Assembly: GCF_001050345.1 (NCBI RefSeq)
Contig: NZ_LFMW01000013.1
Location: 124,001 to 188,000, forward strand
Length of the DNA stretch: 64,000 bases
Reading direction: 5' to 3'
DNA from: Pseudomonas fildesensis
Lineage (GTDB): Bacteria > Pseudomonadota > Gammaproteobacteria > Pseudomonadales > Pseudomonadaceae
Under the pieces are notes generated by a model. The model was not told the DNA's origin. It did not search any database and worked only from the letters and a program-made list of their open reading frames with translations. The translations under genes were made by a program, and so were the position numbers. Of this stretch, positions 1 to 10,840 are shown piece after piece (position 1 is the stretch's first letter; every line of letters begins with the position of its first letter).

Positions 1-2
1 GC

Positions 3-449
3 AAACTGTTGCGCCAGCAGCGCTATGCAGTGACCTTCGACCAGGACTTCGCTGCCGTCATCCAGGCGTGCGCAGAACCGCGCGCCTACGCGGATGGCAC
101 CTGGATCACCGAGGGCATACAGAGCGCCTACCTGGAGCTGCACCAGCGAGGTTATGCACACTCGGTAGAAGTGTGGGACCAGGGCGAACTGGTGGGCGGC
201 CTGTATGGCCTGGCGATGGGCCAGTTGTTTTTTGGCGAATCCATGTTCAGTCGCGCCGACAATGCCTCGAAATTCGGCTTCGCCACGCTGACCCGGCAAT
301 TGCAGGAATGGGGATTTGTGTTGATCGACTGCCAGATGCCCAATGATCACTTGCACAGCCTGGGCGCCCGCGCCATTCCCCGCAGCGAATTTGCCGGTTT
401 CCTGCGCGATCATCTGGACCAACCCAGCTCTGGTCCGTGGGTTTCCTAG
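3..449 (+). CDS. aat: Leucyl/phenylalanyl-tRNA--protein transferase, 5' truncated by window
   Basis: Aat transfers Leu or Phe from aminoacyl-tRNA to proteins with N-terminal Lys or Arg, creating N-degrons read by ClpS-ClpAP in the cytoplasm. The frame is open from the first bases of the window, and the visible 149 residues are the C-terminal two thirds of a family that is usually about 225-235 residues. Typical features are the YADGTWI segment followed by AY..LH..GYAHSVE, then LVGGLYG and FFGESMFS. The TTG at 9 is not the true start, which lies upstream of the window. Stop TAG at 447. The gene is 55 bp upstream of bpt, a second N-end-rule transferase, so the two are probably cotranscribed. 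The family assignment is secure; only the N-terminus is unseen. Confidence 0.95.
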   Translation, partial: KLLRQQRYAVTFDQDFAAVIQACAEPRAYADGTWITEGIQSAYLELHQRGYAHSVEVWDQGELVGGLYGLAMGQLFFGESMFSRADNASKFGFATLTRQLQEWGFVLIDCQMPNDHLHSLGARAIPRSEFAGFLRDHLDQPSSGPWVS

Positions 450-504
450 GCGACATCCGCACACCTGGCTTACACTTATTTCAAAGCTTACCCGAGGGTT
501 GATC

Positions 505-1212
505 ATGACCGAGCTGGCGCGTTTGAAGTTTTATGCCACTCAAGCTCACTCTTGCAGCTATCTGCCCGACGAGCAGGCCACCACGCTGTTCCTCGACCCC
601 AGTCAGCCGATGGATGTGCATGTGTATGCCGATCTATCGGAAATGGGTTTTCGGCGCAGTGGCGATCATCTGTACCGGCCCCACTGCCAGAACTGCAATG
701 CCTGCGTCCCGGCACGCATCCCCGTGGCGCAGTTTCTGCCGGACCGCAACCAGAAGCGCATCCTCAAGCGCAACGCCGACCTGACGGTAACGCCGGCCAA
801 GCCCAAGTTCAGCGAAGAATATTTCGACCTGTATCAGCGCTACATCGAACAGCGCCATGCCGATGGCGATATGTTCCCGCCCAGCCGCGACCAGTTTTCC
901 ACGTTCCTGGTGCGCGACCTGCCCTTTTCACGCTTCTACGAGTTTCGCCTCGACGGTCGCCTGCTGGCCGTCGCCGTGACCGATTTGCTGCCCAATGGCC
1001 TGTCGGCGGTCTACACGTTCTATGAACCGGCCGAAGAGCGTCGCAGCCTGGGACGCTTCGCCATCCTCTGGCAAATTGGCGAAGCATTGCGCCAGGAACT
1101 GGAGGCGCTGTACCTCGGTTACTGGATCAAGAACTGCAAAAAGATGAATTACAAGACCCAATATCGACCCATAGAACTGCTAATTAATCAAAGATGGGTC
1201 ACGCTTAACTAG
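505..1212 (+). CDS. bpt: Aspartate/glutamate leucyltransferase (arginyltransferase-like)
   Basis: Bpt transfers leucine from Leu-tRNA to N-terminal Asp or Glu, giving a secondary N-degron for ClpS. The protein has 235 residues, the normal size. The N-terminal ATE domain shows the HSCSYLP motif and a CQNCNACVP Cys cluster; the C-terminal half carries the acyltransferase fold, with [18 protein letters not shown] and LYLGYWI..C.KM.YK blocks typical of the family. The ATG at 505 follows a GAGGG stretch about 8 bp upstream and gives the family's usual N-terminus ([10 protein letters not shown]). Upstream in-frame codons back to 343 overlap aat and are not needed. It sits between aat and infA. Older annotation calls it ate; gammaproteobacterial members are leucyltransferases (family knowledge, not visible here). 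Confidence 0.96.
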
Positions 1213-1218
1213 AACCCC

Positions 1219-1248
1219 TTGGCTTAAACACCCTTTTTCGGGCACAAT
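1219..1248 (+). promoter_or_regulatory. Weak candidate promoter for infA
   Basis: TTGGCT at 1219-1224 and CACAAT at 1243-1248 are 18 bp apart, about 65 bp upstream of infA. Both hexamers are imperfect, so this is only a candidate sigma-70 site; readthrough from bpt is also possible. Confidence 0.3.
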
Positions 1249-1312
1249 GCACGCCGCTTTTGCCTGGCGCAGTTGCACCGGGCCATTCACTGGATACCGA
1301 GGGCTTTACTGC

Positions 1313-1531
1313 ATGTCGAAAGAAGACAGCTTCGAAATGGAAGGCACTGTCGTCGACACCCTGCCCAACACCATGTTTCGTGTGGAGTTGGAAAATGGGC
1401 ACGTCGTAACCGCGCATATCTCCGGCAAGATGCGCAAGAACTACATTCGTATTCTTACCGGCGACAAAGTGCGCGTCGAGCTGACGCCCTATGACTTGAG
1501 CAAAGGGCGCATCACTTACCGCGCTCGTTAA
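1313..1531 (+). CDS. infA: Translation initiation factor IF-1
   Basis: IF-1 binds the 30S A site during initiation and assists IF-2 and IF-3. The 72-residue product is a single S1/OB fold and matches the family along its whole length: [20 protein letters not shown], then [31 protein letters not shown]. The start at 1313 is fixed by this conserved length; an in-frame codon at 1247 would add 22 unconserved residues. A strong intrinsic terminator follows directly. The position next to bpt and opposite clpA is the usual Pseudomonas order. Confidence 0.99.
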
Positions 1532-1543
1532 TCAAGTCAATAC

Positions 1544-1571
1544 AAAACGCCCGGTTATGCCGGGCGTTTTT
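1544..1571 (+). terminator. Rho-independent terminator of infA
   Basis: An 11-bp stem (AAAACGCCCGG / CCGGGCGTTTT) with a 5-nt loop, ending in a T run, lies 12 bp after the infA stop codon. Confidence 0.93.
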
Positions 1572-1575
1572 GTAG

Positions 1576-1663
1576 GTGGGAGGGGGCTTGCTCCCGATAG
1601 CGGTGTGTCAGTTGCTAAATGCTTTGGCTGACCCACTGCTATCGGGAGCAAGCCCCCTCCCAC
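1576..1663. repeat. REPIN (paired inverted REP), copy 1
   Basis: Two inverted copies of GTGGGAGGGGGCTTGCTCCC, each followed by GAT, flank about 42 bp of less conserved sequence; total 88 bp. It lies between the converging infA and clpA genes. Near-identical elements occur at 9068, 17611 and 58777. In P. fluorescens such elements are mobilised in trans by RAYT transposases (established knowledge); no RAYT gene is in this window. Confidence 0.92.
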
Positions 1664-1712
1664 ATTTGATCCCCATTTTTGTTATTAATGAACTCCAATT
1701 TCTCCAGGCAGT

Positions 1713-1736
1713 AAAAAGGCGCCTTTCGGCGCCTTT
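1713..1736 (-). terminator. Rho-independent terminator of clpA
   Basis: A 9-bp stem AAAGGCGCC / GGCGCCTTT with a 4-nt loop, with a run of A on the plus strand at its left edge that becomes the T tail of a minus-strand transcript. It is 20 bp past the clpA stop. Confidence 0.85.
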
Positions 1737-1755
1737 GCGTTACTGCGATTTACGA

Positions 1756-4026
1756 TCAGGCCATTTCAGCCGTGGTTTCGAACTCGAAGGTCAGCTCGCC
1801 ATCCTTCAGGTCGATATGCACCACGCCACCATGGTCGGAGAGTTCGCCGAACAGGATCTCTTCGGCCAACGGCCGCTTGATCTTGTCCTGGATCAGACGT
1901 GCCATTGGGCGAGCGCCCATTGCCGCGTCGTAGCCACCCTCTGCGATCCAGCTGCGCGCCGCCTCCGTCACTTCCAGCTGCACGCGCTTGTCTTCCAGCT
2001 GCGCTTGAAGCTCGGTAAGGAACTTGTCCACCACGCTTTTGATGACCTCATGACTGAGGCGACCAAACTGGATAATGGTGTCCAGACGGTTGCGGAACTC
2101 AGGAGTGAAGCTCTTCTTGATCACTTCCATCGCATCGGAAGAGTGATCCTGGTGCGTAAAGCCGATCGACGCCCGCGCGGCCGTTTCAGCACCGGCGTTG
2201 GTGGTCATGATCACGATCACGTTGCGGAAGTCCGCCTTGCGCCCGTTGTTGTCGGTCAGGGTCCCGTGATCCATCACCTGCAACAACAGGTTGAAGACTT
2301 CCGGGTGGGCCTTCTCGATTTCGTCGAGGAGCAATACGCAATGCGGCTGCTTGGTGATCGCTTCGGTCAATAGACCGCCCTGGTCGAAGCCGACATAGCC
2401 CGGAGGCGCACCGATCAGGCGCGACACGGTGTGACGCTCCATGTATTCGGACATGTCAAAGCGCACCAGTTCAATGCCCATGGCTTTGGCCAACTGCCGC
2501 GCCGCCTCGGTCTTGCCGACGCCGGTAGGGCCGGCAAACAGGAACGAACCGACTGGCTTGTCCGGCGACTTGAGGCCCGCACGCGACAGCTTGATCGCGG
2601 TGGACAGCGCGTCGATGGCTGCATCCTGGCCGAACACGGTGAGCTTGAGGTCGCGCTCCAGATTACGCAGCAGCTCCTTGTCGGAACTGTTGACGTGTTT
2701 TGGCGGAATCCGCGCGATCTTCGCCACGATGTCCTCGACCTGAGGCACGTCGATGCGTTTCACACGCTTCTCGACCGGCTGCAGGCGCTGGTAGGCACCC
2801 GCCTCGTCGATCACGTCGATGGCCTTGTCCGGCATGTGCCGGTCATTGATGTAGCGCGACGCCAGCTCAGCAGCTGCACGCAGTGCCTCATCGGTGTACT
2901 CGATGCCATGGTGCGCTTCAAAACGCCCCTTGAGCCCGCGCAGAATGCCAATGGTGTCTTCAACTGAAGGCTCGGACACATCGACTTTCTGGAAGCGACG
3001 CGCCAGGGCACGGTCTTTCTCGAAGATCCCGCGAAATTCCTGGAACGTGGTCGAACCGATGCAGCGGATATCACCCGACGACAGCAGCGGCTTGAGCAGG
3101 TTGGAGGCATCCATCACCCCGCCGGACGCCGCACCGGCACCGATGATAGTGTGAATCTCGTCGATGAACAGGATCGCCTGCGGGCGCTTTTTCAGCTCGC
3201 CGAGCAACGCCTTGAAGCGCTTCTCGAAATCGCCACGGTACTTGGTACCGGCGAGCAATGCCCCCAGGTCAAGGGAGTAGACGACACTGTTGGCCAGCAG
3301 GTCCGGTACTTGATTGTCGACGATTCGCTTGGCCAGGCCTTCGGCAATCGCGGTTTTACCCACGCCCGCCTCACCCACCAGCAACGGGTTGTTTTTGCGA
3401 CGACGCGCGAGAATCTGCGCGACACGTTCAACCTCCAGCTCACGCCCCACCAGCGGATCGATCCGCCCCTGGCGCGCCAATTCATTGAGGTTGCTGGCAT
3501 AGGCATCCAGCGGATTGCTCGAAGAAGAAGACTCGCCACCCTCCTCATCCTGCATATCCTGCTCGCCCTCGGAATGATCGCCTTGCCCAGGCACCTTGGA
3601 GATACCGTGGGCGATGTAGTTGACGACATCAATACGGGCAACGCTCTGCTGCTTGAGCAGGAACACTGCCTGGCTTTCCTGTTCGCTGAAGATCGCCACC
3701 AGCACATTGGCGCCTGTGACTTCACGCTTGCCGGAGCTCTGTACGTGGAAAACAGCACGCTGCAACACCCGCTGGAAGCCCAGGGTTGGCTGGGTCTCGC
3801 GGTCCTCGTCATGCACGGGGATCAGTGGCGTGGTGGAGTCGATAAACTCCTGCAGGTCATGCTTGAGCTTGTCGAGGTTGGCGCCGCACGCACGCAAAAC
3901 GGTGGCGGCAGCTTCGTTATCCAAAAGTGCCAGCAGCAGGTGCTCGACGGTCATGAATTCATGACGCTTCGAACGGGCCTCCTTGAAGGCAAGATTGAGG
4001 GTGACTTCGAGCTCGCGGTTTAACAT
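1756..4026 (-). CDS. clpA: ATP-dependent Clp protease ATP-binding subunit ClpA
   Basis: ClpA is the AAA+ unfoldase that feeds substrates, including ClpS-bound N-degron proteins, to ClpP. The 756 residues are the standard length. They show the N-terminal double Clp-N domain (about 1-145), an acidic serine-rich linker (about 150-170), a first AAA module with Walker A GEAGVGKT near 217 and LFIDEIHT, and a second with Walker A GPTGVGKT near 500, then LLLDEIEKAHP. The IGL-type loop for ClpP docking is plausible around the second module but was not checked residue by residue. It lies 29 bp downstream of clpS on the same strand, so the two form an operon. The N-end-rule transferases aat and bpt lie on the opposite side of infA. 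Confidence 0.98.
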   Translation of the reverse strand: MLNRELEVTLNLAFKEARSKRHEFMTVEHLLLALLDNEAAATVLRACGANLDKLKHDLQEFIDSTTPLIPVHDEDRETQPTLGFQRVLQRAVFHVQSSGKREVTGANVLVAIFSEQESQAVFLLKQQSVARIDVVNYIAHGISKVPGQGDHSEGEQDMQDEEGGESSSSSNPLDAYASNLNELARQGRIDPLVGRELEVERVAQILARRRKNNPLLVGEAGVGKTAIAEGLAKRIVDNQVPDLLANSVVYSLDLGALLAGTKYRGDFEKRFKALLGELKKRPQAILFIDEIHTIIGAGAASGGVMDASNLLKPLLSSGDIRCIGSTTFQEFRGIFEKDRALARRFQKVDVSEPSVEDTIGILRGLKGRFEAHHGIEYTDEALRAAAELASRYINDRHMPDKAIDVIDEAGAYQRLQPVEKRVKRIDVPQVEDIVAKIARIPPKHVNSSDKELLRNLERDLKLTVFGQDAAIDALSTAIKLSRAGLKSPDKPVGSFLFAGPTGVGKTEAARQLAKAMGIELVRFDMSEYMERHTVSRLIGAPPGYVGFDQGGLLTEAITKQPHCVLLLDEIEKAHPEVFNLLLQVMDHGTLTDNNGRKADFRNVIVIMTTNAGAETAARASIGFTHQDHSSDAMEVIKKSFTPEFRNRLDTIIQFGRLSHEVIKSVVDKFLTELQAQLEDKRVQLEVTEAARSWIAEGGYDAAMGARPMARLIQDKIKRPLAEEILFGELSDHGGVVHIDLKDGELTFEFETTAEMA

Positions 4027-4055
4027 AGCTTCACCTCATACCCAAGTGGTCGGCG

Positions 4056-4424
4056 TTAACCGTCCTTCTCGATTTCACAGAGTAGCGGATGCTGGCTTTC
4101 CCTGGCGTACTGGTTGACCTGCATTGCCTTTGTCTCGGCGATGTCGCGGGTAAACACTCCACATACTGCCCGTCCTTCTGTGTGAACGGCCAGCATTACC
4201 TTGGTCGCCAACTCGCGGTTCAGGTTAAAAAACACCTCGAGCACTTCGACGACGAAATCCATCGGCGTGTAGTCATCGTTGAACAAAACCACCTTGTACA
4301 TCGGCGGCGCCTGGAGTGCAGGTTTGGCCTCCTGAACAGCAATGCCTGCAGAACCGTCGTCATCATGTTCGTGATCCGGGCGGTCCTGATTGAATGTTAG
4401 TCGAATCTGGCTGATTGCATGCAT
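4056..4424 (-). CDS. clpS: ATP-dependent Clp protease adaptor ClpS
   Basis: ClpS binds N-terminal Leu, Phe, Trp or Tyr and delivers such proteins to ClpA. The 122-residue protein has a non-conserved acidic N-terminal extension (about 1-35) and the ClpS core: PPMYKVVLFNDDYTPMDFVV, where the N-D-D..P.DFV motif lines the N-degron pocket, and later VMLAVHTEGRAVCGVFTRDIAETK. It is the first gene of a clpS-clpA operon, divergent from cspD across 224 bp, the arrangement found in many gammaproteobacteria. Confidence 0.98.
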   Translation of the reverse strand: MHAISQIRLTFNQDRPDHEHDDDGSAGIAVQEAKPALQAPPMYKVVLFNDDYTPMDFVVEVLEVFFNLNRELATKVMLAVHTEGRAVCGVFTRDIAETKAMQVNQYARESQHPLLCEIEKDG

Positions 4425-4611
4425 GGAAAGAAAGGTTCGTCAGTGGTTCAAATACAGTGATGGGGGCGACCTGTCAGAATTTCAACTGTGACTGACTGGT
4501 CGCCTTGACTATCGGCAAATCGGTGTTACAACCAATAGAACCCACAGTGGGTAAAAAAGGTCCGCGCAGTCAACCTTATTTATTCGGGTTAGGACGGATA
4601 AACTGGATGAT

Positions 4612-4627
4612 ACTCCAGTGATGGAGT
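4612..4627. promoter_or_regulatory. Palindrome immediately upstream of cspD
   Basis: ACTCCA and TGGAGT are separated by GTGA, ending 21 bp before the cspD start, just upstream of the GAGGG ribosome-binding site. It could be an operator or a 5' UTR hairpin; no factor is known to me. Another short palindrome (ACCCAC-A-GTGGGT, 4540-4552) lies further upstream in the clpS-cspD interval. Confidence 0.35.
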
Positions 4628-4648
4628 CTGGTGCAGAGGGATATGGGT

Positions 4649-4927
4649 ATGTCTGGCGTCAAGATCAATGGCAAGGTCAAGTGGTTCAATAACGCCAAGG
4701 GATATGGCTTTGTTAACGAAGAAGGTAAAAGCGAGGACCTTTTTGCGCACTATTCGGCGATCATCATGGATGGGTACAAAACGCTGAAGGCGGGACAAGC
4801 TGTGAGCTTTGAAATCATTCAAGGACCGAAAGGGCTGCACGCCGTGAACATTGATGCAGTGAAAGTTGAAACACCGGAAAAGCCCGCAGCATCGCACGCT
4901 CATAAAGAAAAGAAACAAACGGCCTGA
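4649..4927 (+). CDS. cspD: Cold shock domain protein CspD
   Basis: A small single-stranded nucleic-acid-binding protein of 92 residues. In E. coli CspD blocks replication and is induced in stationary phase rather than by cold. Both RNP motifs are visible: KWFNNAKGYGFV (RNP1) and DLFAHYSAI (RNP2). The segment IIMDGYKTLKAGQ..SFEIIQGPKGLHAVNI and the basic C-terminal tail are typical of CspD rather than CspA. The start at 4649 is preferred because GAGGG lies about 9 bp upstream; the ATG at 4643 is too close to that site and the GTG at 4631 precedes it. It is divergent from clpS, a common pairing. Confidence 0.95.
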   Translation: MSGVKINGKVKWFNNAKGYGFVNEEGKSEDLFAHYSAIIMDGYKTLKAGQAVSFEIIQGPKGLHAVNIDAVKVETPEKPAASHAHKEKKQTA

Positions 4928-4957
4928 TTCGCCGCCGAGCATGCAGTCTTGCGATAC

Positions 4958-4998
4958 GAAAACGGCCACCCCAGTCAATCCGAGGTGGCCGTTTTTTA
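4958..4998. terminator. Bidirectional terminator between cspD and icd
   Basis: A 12-bp stem AAAACGGCCACC / GGTGGCCGTTTT with a 13-nt loop. T runs follow on the plus strand and, through the leading A run, also on the minus strand, so it can serve both converging genes. Confidence 0.9.
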
Positions 4999-5009
4999 TG
5001 CCACTTTCC

Positions 5010-6266
5010 TTACATATGCGAAATCAACGCATCGCCAAACGCCGACGAAGACAGCAACTTGGCACCGTCCATCAGGCGATGGAAGTCATAAGTCACAGTC
5101 TTGGCCGAAATCGCACCGTTAGTGCCCTTGATAATCAGGTCCGCAGCCTCGGTCCAGCCCATGTGGCGCAGCATCATTTCCGCCGACAGAATCAATGAGC
5201 CCGGGTTGACCTGGTCCTTGCCCGCATACTTGGGCGCAGTACCGTGGGTAGCCTCGAACATGGCAATGGTATCGGACAGGTTGGCCCCCGGCGCAATGCC
5301 GATGCCCCCTACTTCCGCCGCCAGCGCATCGGAAAGGTAGTCGCCGTTGAGGTTCAACGTGGCGATCACATCGTATTCGGCCGGGCGCAGCAGGATCTGC
5401 TGAAGCATGGCGTCGGCAATTGCATCTTTAACCACTACCTTCTTGCCGGTTTTTGGATTCTTGAACTGCATCCATGGACCGCCGTCGAGCAGGGTCGCGC
5501 CGAATTCTTTCTCGGCGATGCCGTAGGCCCATTCCTTGAAGGCACCTTCGGTGAACTTCATGATGTTGCCTTTGTGCACGATGGTCAGCGACTCACGATC
5601 GTTATCCACGACATATTGCAGGGCTTTGCGCACCAGACGCTCAGTACCCTGCTTGGAGACCGGCTTGATGCCGATGCCGCAATCCTGGTCGAAACGGATC
5701 TTGGTAACGCCCATTTCTTCCTTGAGGAACTTGATCACCTTGATCGCTTCGGGCGAACCGGCCTTCCACTCGATCCCGGCGTAAATATCTTCGGAGTTCT
5801 CACGGAAGATGGTCATGTCCACATCGCCTGGCTTCTTGACCGGGCTCGGCACGCCTTCAAACCAACGCACCGGACGCAGGCACACATAGAGGTCGAGTTG
5901 CTGGCGCAGGGCTACGTTCAACGAACGAATGCCGCCACCCACCGGGGTAGTCAGCGGGCCTTTGATCGAGACTACGTAATCCTTGACCGCATCCAGGGTT
6001 TCCTGGGGCAGCCAGGTGTCCTGGTCGTAGACCTGGGTCGCCTTCTCGCCGGCAAAAACCTCCATCCAGGAAATTTTTCGCTTGCCACCGTAAGCCTTTT
6101 CAACAGCTGCATCGACCACCTTGATCATCACCGGGCTGATATCGACACCAATGCCGTCGCCTTCGATGTAAGGGATGATCGGTCGGTCAGGAACATTGAG
6201 AGAATGGTCTGGATTGACGGTGATTTTTTCGCCGACTGCCGGAACCTGAATCTTCTGGTATCCCAT
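5010..6266 (-). CDS. icd: NADP-dependent isocitrate dehydrogenase, homodimeric type
   Basis: Oxidatively decarboxylates isocitrate to 2-oxoglutarate with NADP+ in the TCA cycle. The 418 residues match the E. coli Icd size and family: IPYIEGDGIG near the N-terminus, GGGIRSLNVALRQ.LDLY..LRPVR, and LNGDYLSD.LAA..GG.GIAPGAN. Ser115 in the RSLNVA segment corresponds to the serine phosphorylated by AceK in enteric bacteria, consistent with control at the branch to the glyoxylate shunt (aceA is in this window). The ATG at 6266 is preceded by CGGAG 7 bp upstream. A second, unrelated monomeric isocitrate dehydrogenase (idh) diverges from it 494 bp away. Confidence 0.98.
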   Translation of the reverse strand: MGYQKIQVPAVGEKITVNPDHSLNVPDRPIIPYIEGDGIGVDISPVMIKVVDAAVEKAYGGKRKISWMEVFAGEKATQVYDQDTWLPQETLDAVKDYVVSIKGPLTTPVGGGIRSLNVALRQQLDLYVCLRPVRWFEGVPSPVKKPGDVDMTIFRENSEDIYAGIEWKAGSPEAIKVIKFLKEEMGVTKIRFDQDCGIGIKPVSKQGTERLVRKALQYVVDNDRESLTIVHKGNIMKFTEGAFKEWAYGIAEKEFGATLLDGGPWMQFKNPKTGKKVVVKDAIADAMLQQILLRPAEYDVIATLNLNGDYLSDALAAEVGGIGIAPGANLSDTIAMFEATHGTAPKYAGKDQVNPGSLILSAEMMLRHMGWTEAADLIIKGTNGAISAKTVTYDFHRLMDGAKLLSSSAFGDALISHM

Positions 6267-6760
6267 GCTGAACTCCGTTTGTGGTTAAAACTTCGGGCTG
6301 CGTTCGAGCCTACTCCAGATACATGACGACCGAAACCTCACGCCCTGTTCATTTGCGTCGAAAACAGCACATTTAGTCGCCTACAAGCTTGAAAGCAAAG
6401 GCAAAATCGCCAATCTTGAGCACACCGTGCGACTTTGGTCGCAAAACGGTGCCTGCGACCTTTAGACCAATGGACGACACACCTTTTGTATGAAGGCTCG
6501 GCGTAAGCATAGCGACCTATGTATAATGCCGCCGCTGACCAAAGAGTCACGACGGCTGACCGCTCTAGACAGAAGCTCTCAGCTCAAAAAGCAGGACTAA
6601 TACAATAGTCCACCCGCTTGACGCTCGACTGATGCAACCCAACATCACCGCGAAGAAATCTCGACATTTCGCTCATGGATGACTTTGAACGAACGCGCTC
6701 CACCCGGCGCATCTCGAGTTTCTGCGCACGCTTTCAGCAAAGAAGAGAGTTAATCCGAAT
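6267..6760. other. Divergent intergenic region between icd and idh
   Basis: 494 bp with no convincing gene; the 70-codon minus-strand frame at 6338-6550 has no family features. It must contain promoters for both isocitrate dehydrogenases. A perfect TATAAT lies at 6522-6527 on the plus strand without a good -35 partner and would imply a roughly 220-nt leader for idh. Imperfect GGTCGCA/TGCGACC repeats occur around 6430-6465. A GAGAG Shine-Dalgarno precedes idh. Confidence 0.5.
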
Positions 6761-8986
<2,226 letters not shown>

Positions 8987-9004
8987 AGTTGTAAGGATGC
9001 AAAG

Positions 9005-9031
9005 AAGCCCCGGCCCCGTGCCGGGGTTTCT
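9005..9031 (+). terminator. Rho-independent terminator of idh
   Basis: A stem AAGCCCCGGC / GCCGGGGTTT with a 5-nt loop starts 18 bp after the idh stop and runs into TTTCTGTTT. Confidence 0.8.
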
Positions 9032-9067
9032 GTTTCCAGCGTTCAACTGAAGAAACCGAATCCAAAT

Positions 9068-9154
9068 GTGGGAGGGGGCTTGCTCCCGATATAGGTGAGT
9101 CAGTTACCAATAAGTCGACTGCCTCACCGCCATCGGGAGCAAGCCCCCTCCCAC
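9068..9154. repeat. REPIN, copy 2
   Basis: 87 bp. The same inverted outer arms as copy 1 (GTGGGAGGGGGCTTGCTCCC and its complement) surround a diverged centre. It lies between the idh terminator and nudJ. Confidence 0.92.
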
Positions 9155-9209
9155 ACTGACTGTAATCCTGCTTGAAGACCGCACCGTACTCAGAATCGAG
9201 AGGCATCCA

Positions 9210-9656
9210 ATGACCTGGCAACCCCACATCACCGTCGCCACCATCGTCGAAGACAACGGCCGCTTCCTGATGGTCGAAGAGCTCAAGGGCGGCCGCGCCG
9301 TGCTCAACCAGCCCGCCGGCCACCTCGATCCACATGAAACCCTGACCGAAGCTGCCGTGCGCGAGACACTCGAAGAAACCGGCTGGGACGTCGAAGCCAC
9401 CGGCATCGTCGGCATCTACCTGTACACCGCGCCCAGTAACGGCGTGACCTACCAGCGCGTGTGCTTTACCGCCAAGGCGCTGAAACATCACCCCGACTAC
9501 CCACTGGACGACGGCATCGTCCGCGCCCGCTGGCTGACCCGTGACGAGCTGATGGCCTTGCGCGACGACTGGCGCAGCGAGCTGATCATCCGCTGTATCG
9601 ATGATTATTTGAGCGGCCAGCGCCACAGTCTCGAATTGATCCGCCCTTCTCTTTAG
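9210..9656 (+). CDS. nudJ: Nudix hydrolase, NudJ-like phosphatase
   Basis: A 148-residue Nudix protein. The Nudix box runs from about residue 37 to 59 (GHLDPHETLTEAAVRE then LEETGW), with the G-x5-E-x7-REUxEExGU pattern intact. The N-terminus WQPHITVATIV, the NQPAGHL approach to the box and the C-terminal SGQRHSLELI resemble E. coli NudJ, which hydrolyses thiamin pyrophosphate and nucleoside di- and triphosphates. It is immediately upstream of mnmA, as nudJ is in E. coli, which supports orthology. The substrate in this species is an inference. Confidence 0.88.
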   Translation: MTWQPHITVATIVEDNGRFLMVEELKGGRAVLNQPAGHLDPHETLTEAAVRETLEETGWDVEATGIVGIYLYTAPSNGVTYQRVCFTAKALKHHPDYPLDDGIVRARWLTRDELMALRDDWRSELIIRCIDDYLSGQRHSLELIRPSL

Positions 9657-9715
9657 CCTTGAAGGCTTGGGCCTGATAGAATCGCGTCCTTTTTCAAGAC
9701 ACCCGTTGAAACCTT

Positions 9716-10840
9716 ATGCGTGATCCAGCCCCTTCTGACACACAAAAGAAGCGCGTCATCGTCGGCATGTCCGGCGGCGTGGATTCTTCCGTTTCCGCCG
9801 TTCTGCTCATGGAGCAGGGCTATGAGGTGGAAGGCCTGTTCATGAAGAACTGGGAAGAAGACGATGGAACGGAATATTGCACCGCCATGGACGACCTCGC
9901 GGACGCCCAGGCCGTGTGCGACAAGATCGGCATCAAGCTGCACACCGCCAACTTCGCCGCCGAGTACTGGGACAATGTGTTCGAGCACTTCCTGGCCGAA
10001 TACAAGGCCGGCCGCACGCCGAACCCGGACATCCTGTGTAACCGCGAAATCAAGTTCAAGGCGTTCCTCGACTACGCCATGATCCTCGGTGCCGACCTGA
10101 TTGCCACTGGCCACTACGTGCGTCGTCGCGATATCGATGGCCGCACCGAACTGCTCAAGGGCCTGGACCCAAACAAGGACCAGAGCTACTTCCTGCATGC
10201 CGTCGGCGGCGAACAGATCGCCAAAACCCTGTTCCCGGTGGGCGAACTGGAAAAACCCGAAGTCCGTAAAATCGCCGAAAAACACGGCCTGGCCACCGCC
10301 AAGAAAAAGGATTCCACCGGGATCTGCTTTATCGGCGAACGCCGCTTCAGCGACTTCCTCAAGCAATACCTGCCGGCGCAACCGGGCGAAATCAAAACCA
10401 CCGAAGGCGACGTCATCGGCCGTCACAGCGGCCTGATGTACCACACCATCGGCCAGCGCCAGGGCCTGGGCATCGGCGGCTTGAAAGACGCCGGTGAAGA
10501 GCCGTGGTACGTGCTGGTCAAGGACCTGGAACACAACGTGCTGATCGTCGGCCAGGGCAATGAACACCCGCTGCTGTTCTCGGGCGCCCTGCTGGTTTCG
10601 GAGATCTATTGGGTCAACCCGGTAGACCTGAGCACCCCGCGCCGCCTGACCGCCAAAGTGCGCTATCGCCAGGGCGACCAGCCCTGCACCCTGGAAAAAA
10701 CCGCCACCGGCTACCGCGCCACGTTCGATGACCCGCAACGCGCGGTCACCCCTGGCCAGTCCGTAGTGTTCTATGACGGCGAAATTTGCCTGGGCGGCGG
10801 CGTGATTGAAATCGCCGAGCCCTGGAGCAACCCGGCATGA
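9716..10840 (+). CDS. mnmA: tRNA-specific 2-thiouridylase MnmA
   Basis: Installs sulfur at U34 of tRNA-Lys, -Glu and -Gln using persulfide delivered through the Tus relay. 374 residues. The PP-loop GMSGGVDSS is near residue 20. The two catalytic cysteines are in the ILCNREIKF and STGICFIGER motifs, and KDQSYFL is also present. The ATG at 9716 is the first start consistent with the family; the PP-loop spacing is normal. The next gene, hflD, overlaps its stop by 4 bp (ATGA), so the two are translationally coupled. Confidence 0.98.
   Translation: MRDPAPSDTQKKRVIVGMSGGVDSSVSAVLLMEQGYEVEGLFMKNWEEDDGTEYCTAMDDLADAQAVCDKIGIKLHTANFAAEYWDNVFEHFLAEYKAGRTPNPDILCNREIKFKAFLDYAMILGADLIATGHYVRRRDIDGRTELLKGLDPNKDQSYFLHAVGGEQIAKTLFPVGELEKPEVRKIAEKHGLATAKKKDSTGICFIGERRFSDFLKQYLPAQPGEIKTTEGDVIGRHSGLMYHTIGQRQGLGIGGLKDAGEEPWYVLVKDLEHNVLIVGQGNEHPLLFSGALLVSEIYWVNPVDLSTPRRLTAKVRYRQGDQPCTLEKTATGYRATFDDPQRAVTPGQSVVFYDGEICLGGGVIEIAEPWSNPA

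Noticed and set aside
1576..2373. A plus-strand frame starting in the REPIN and running antisense through clpA
   Set aside because: Begins in a repeat and overlaps clpA; no recognisable protein.
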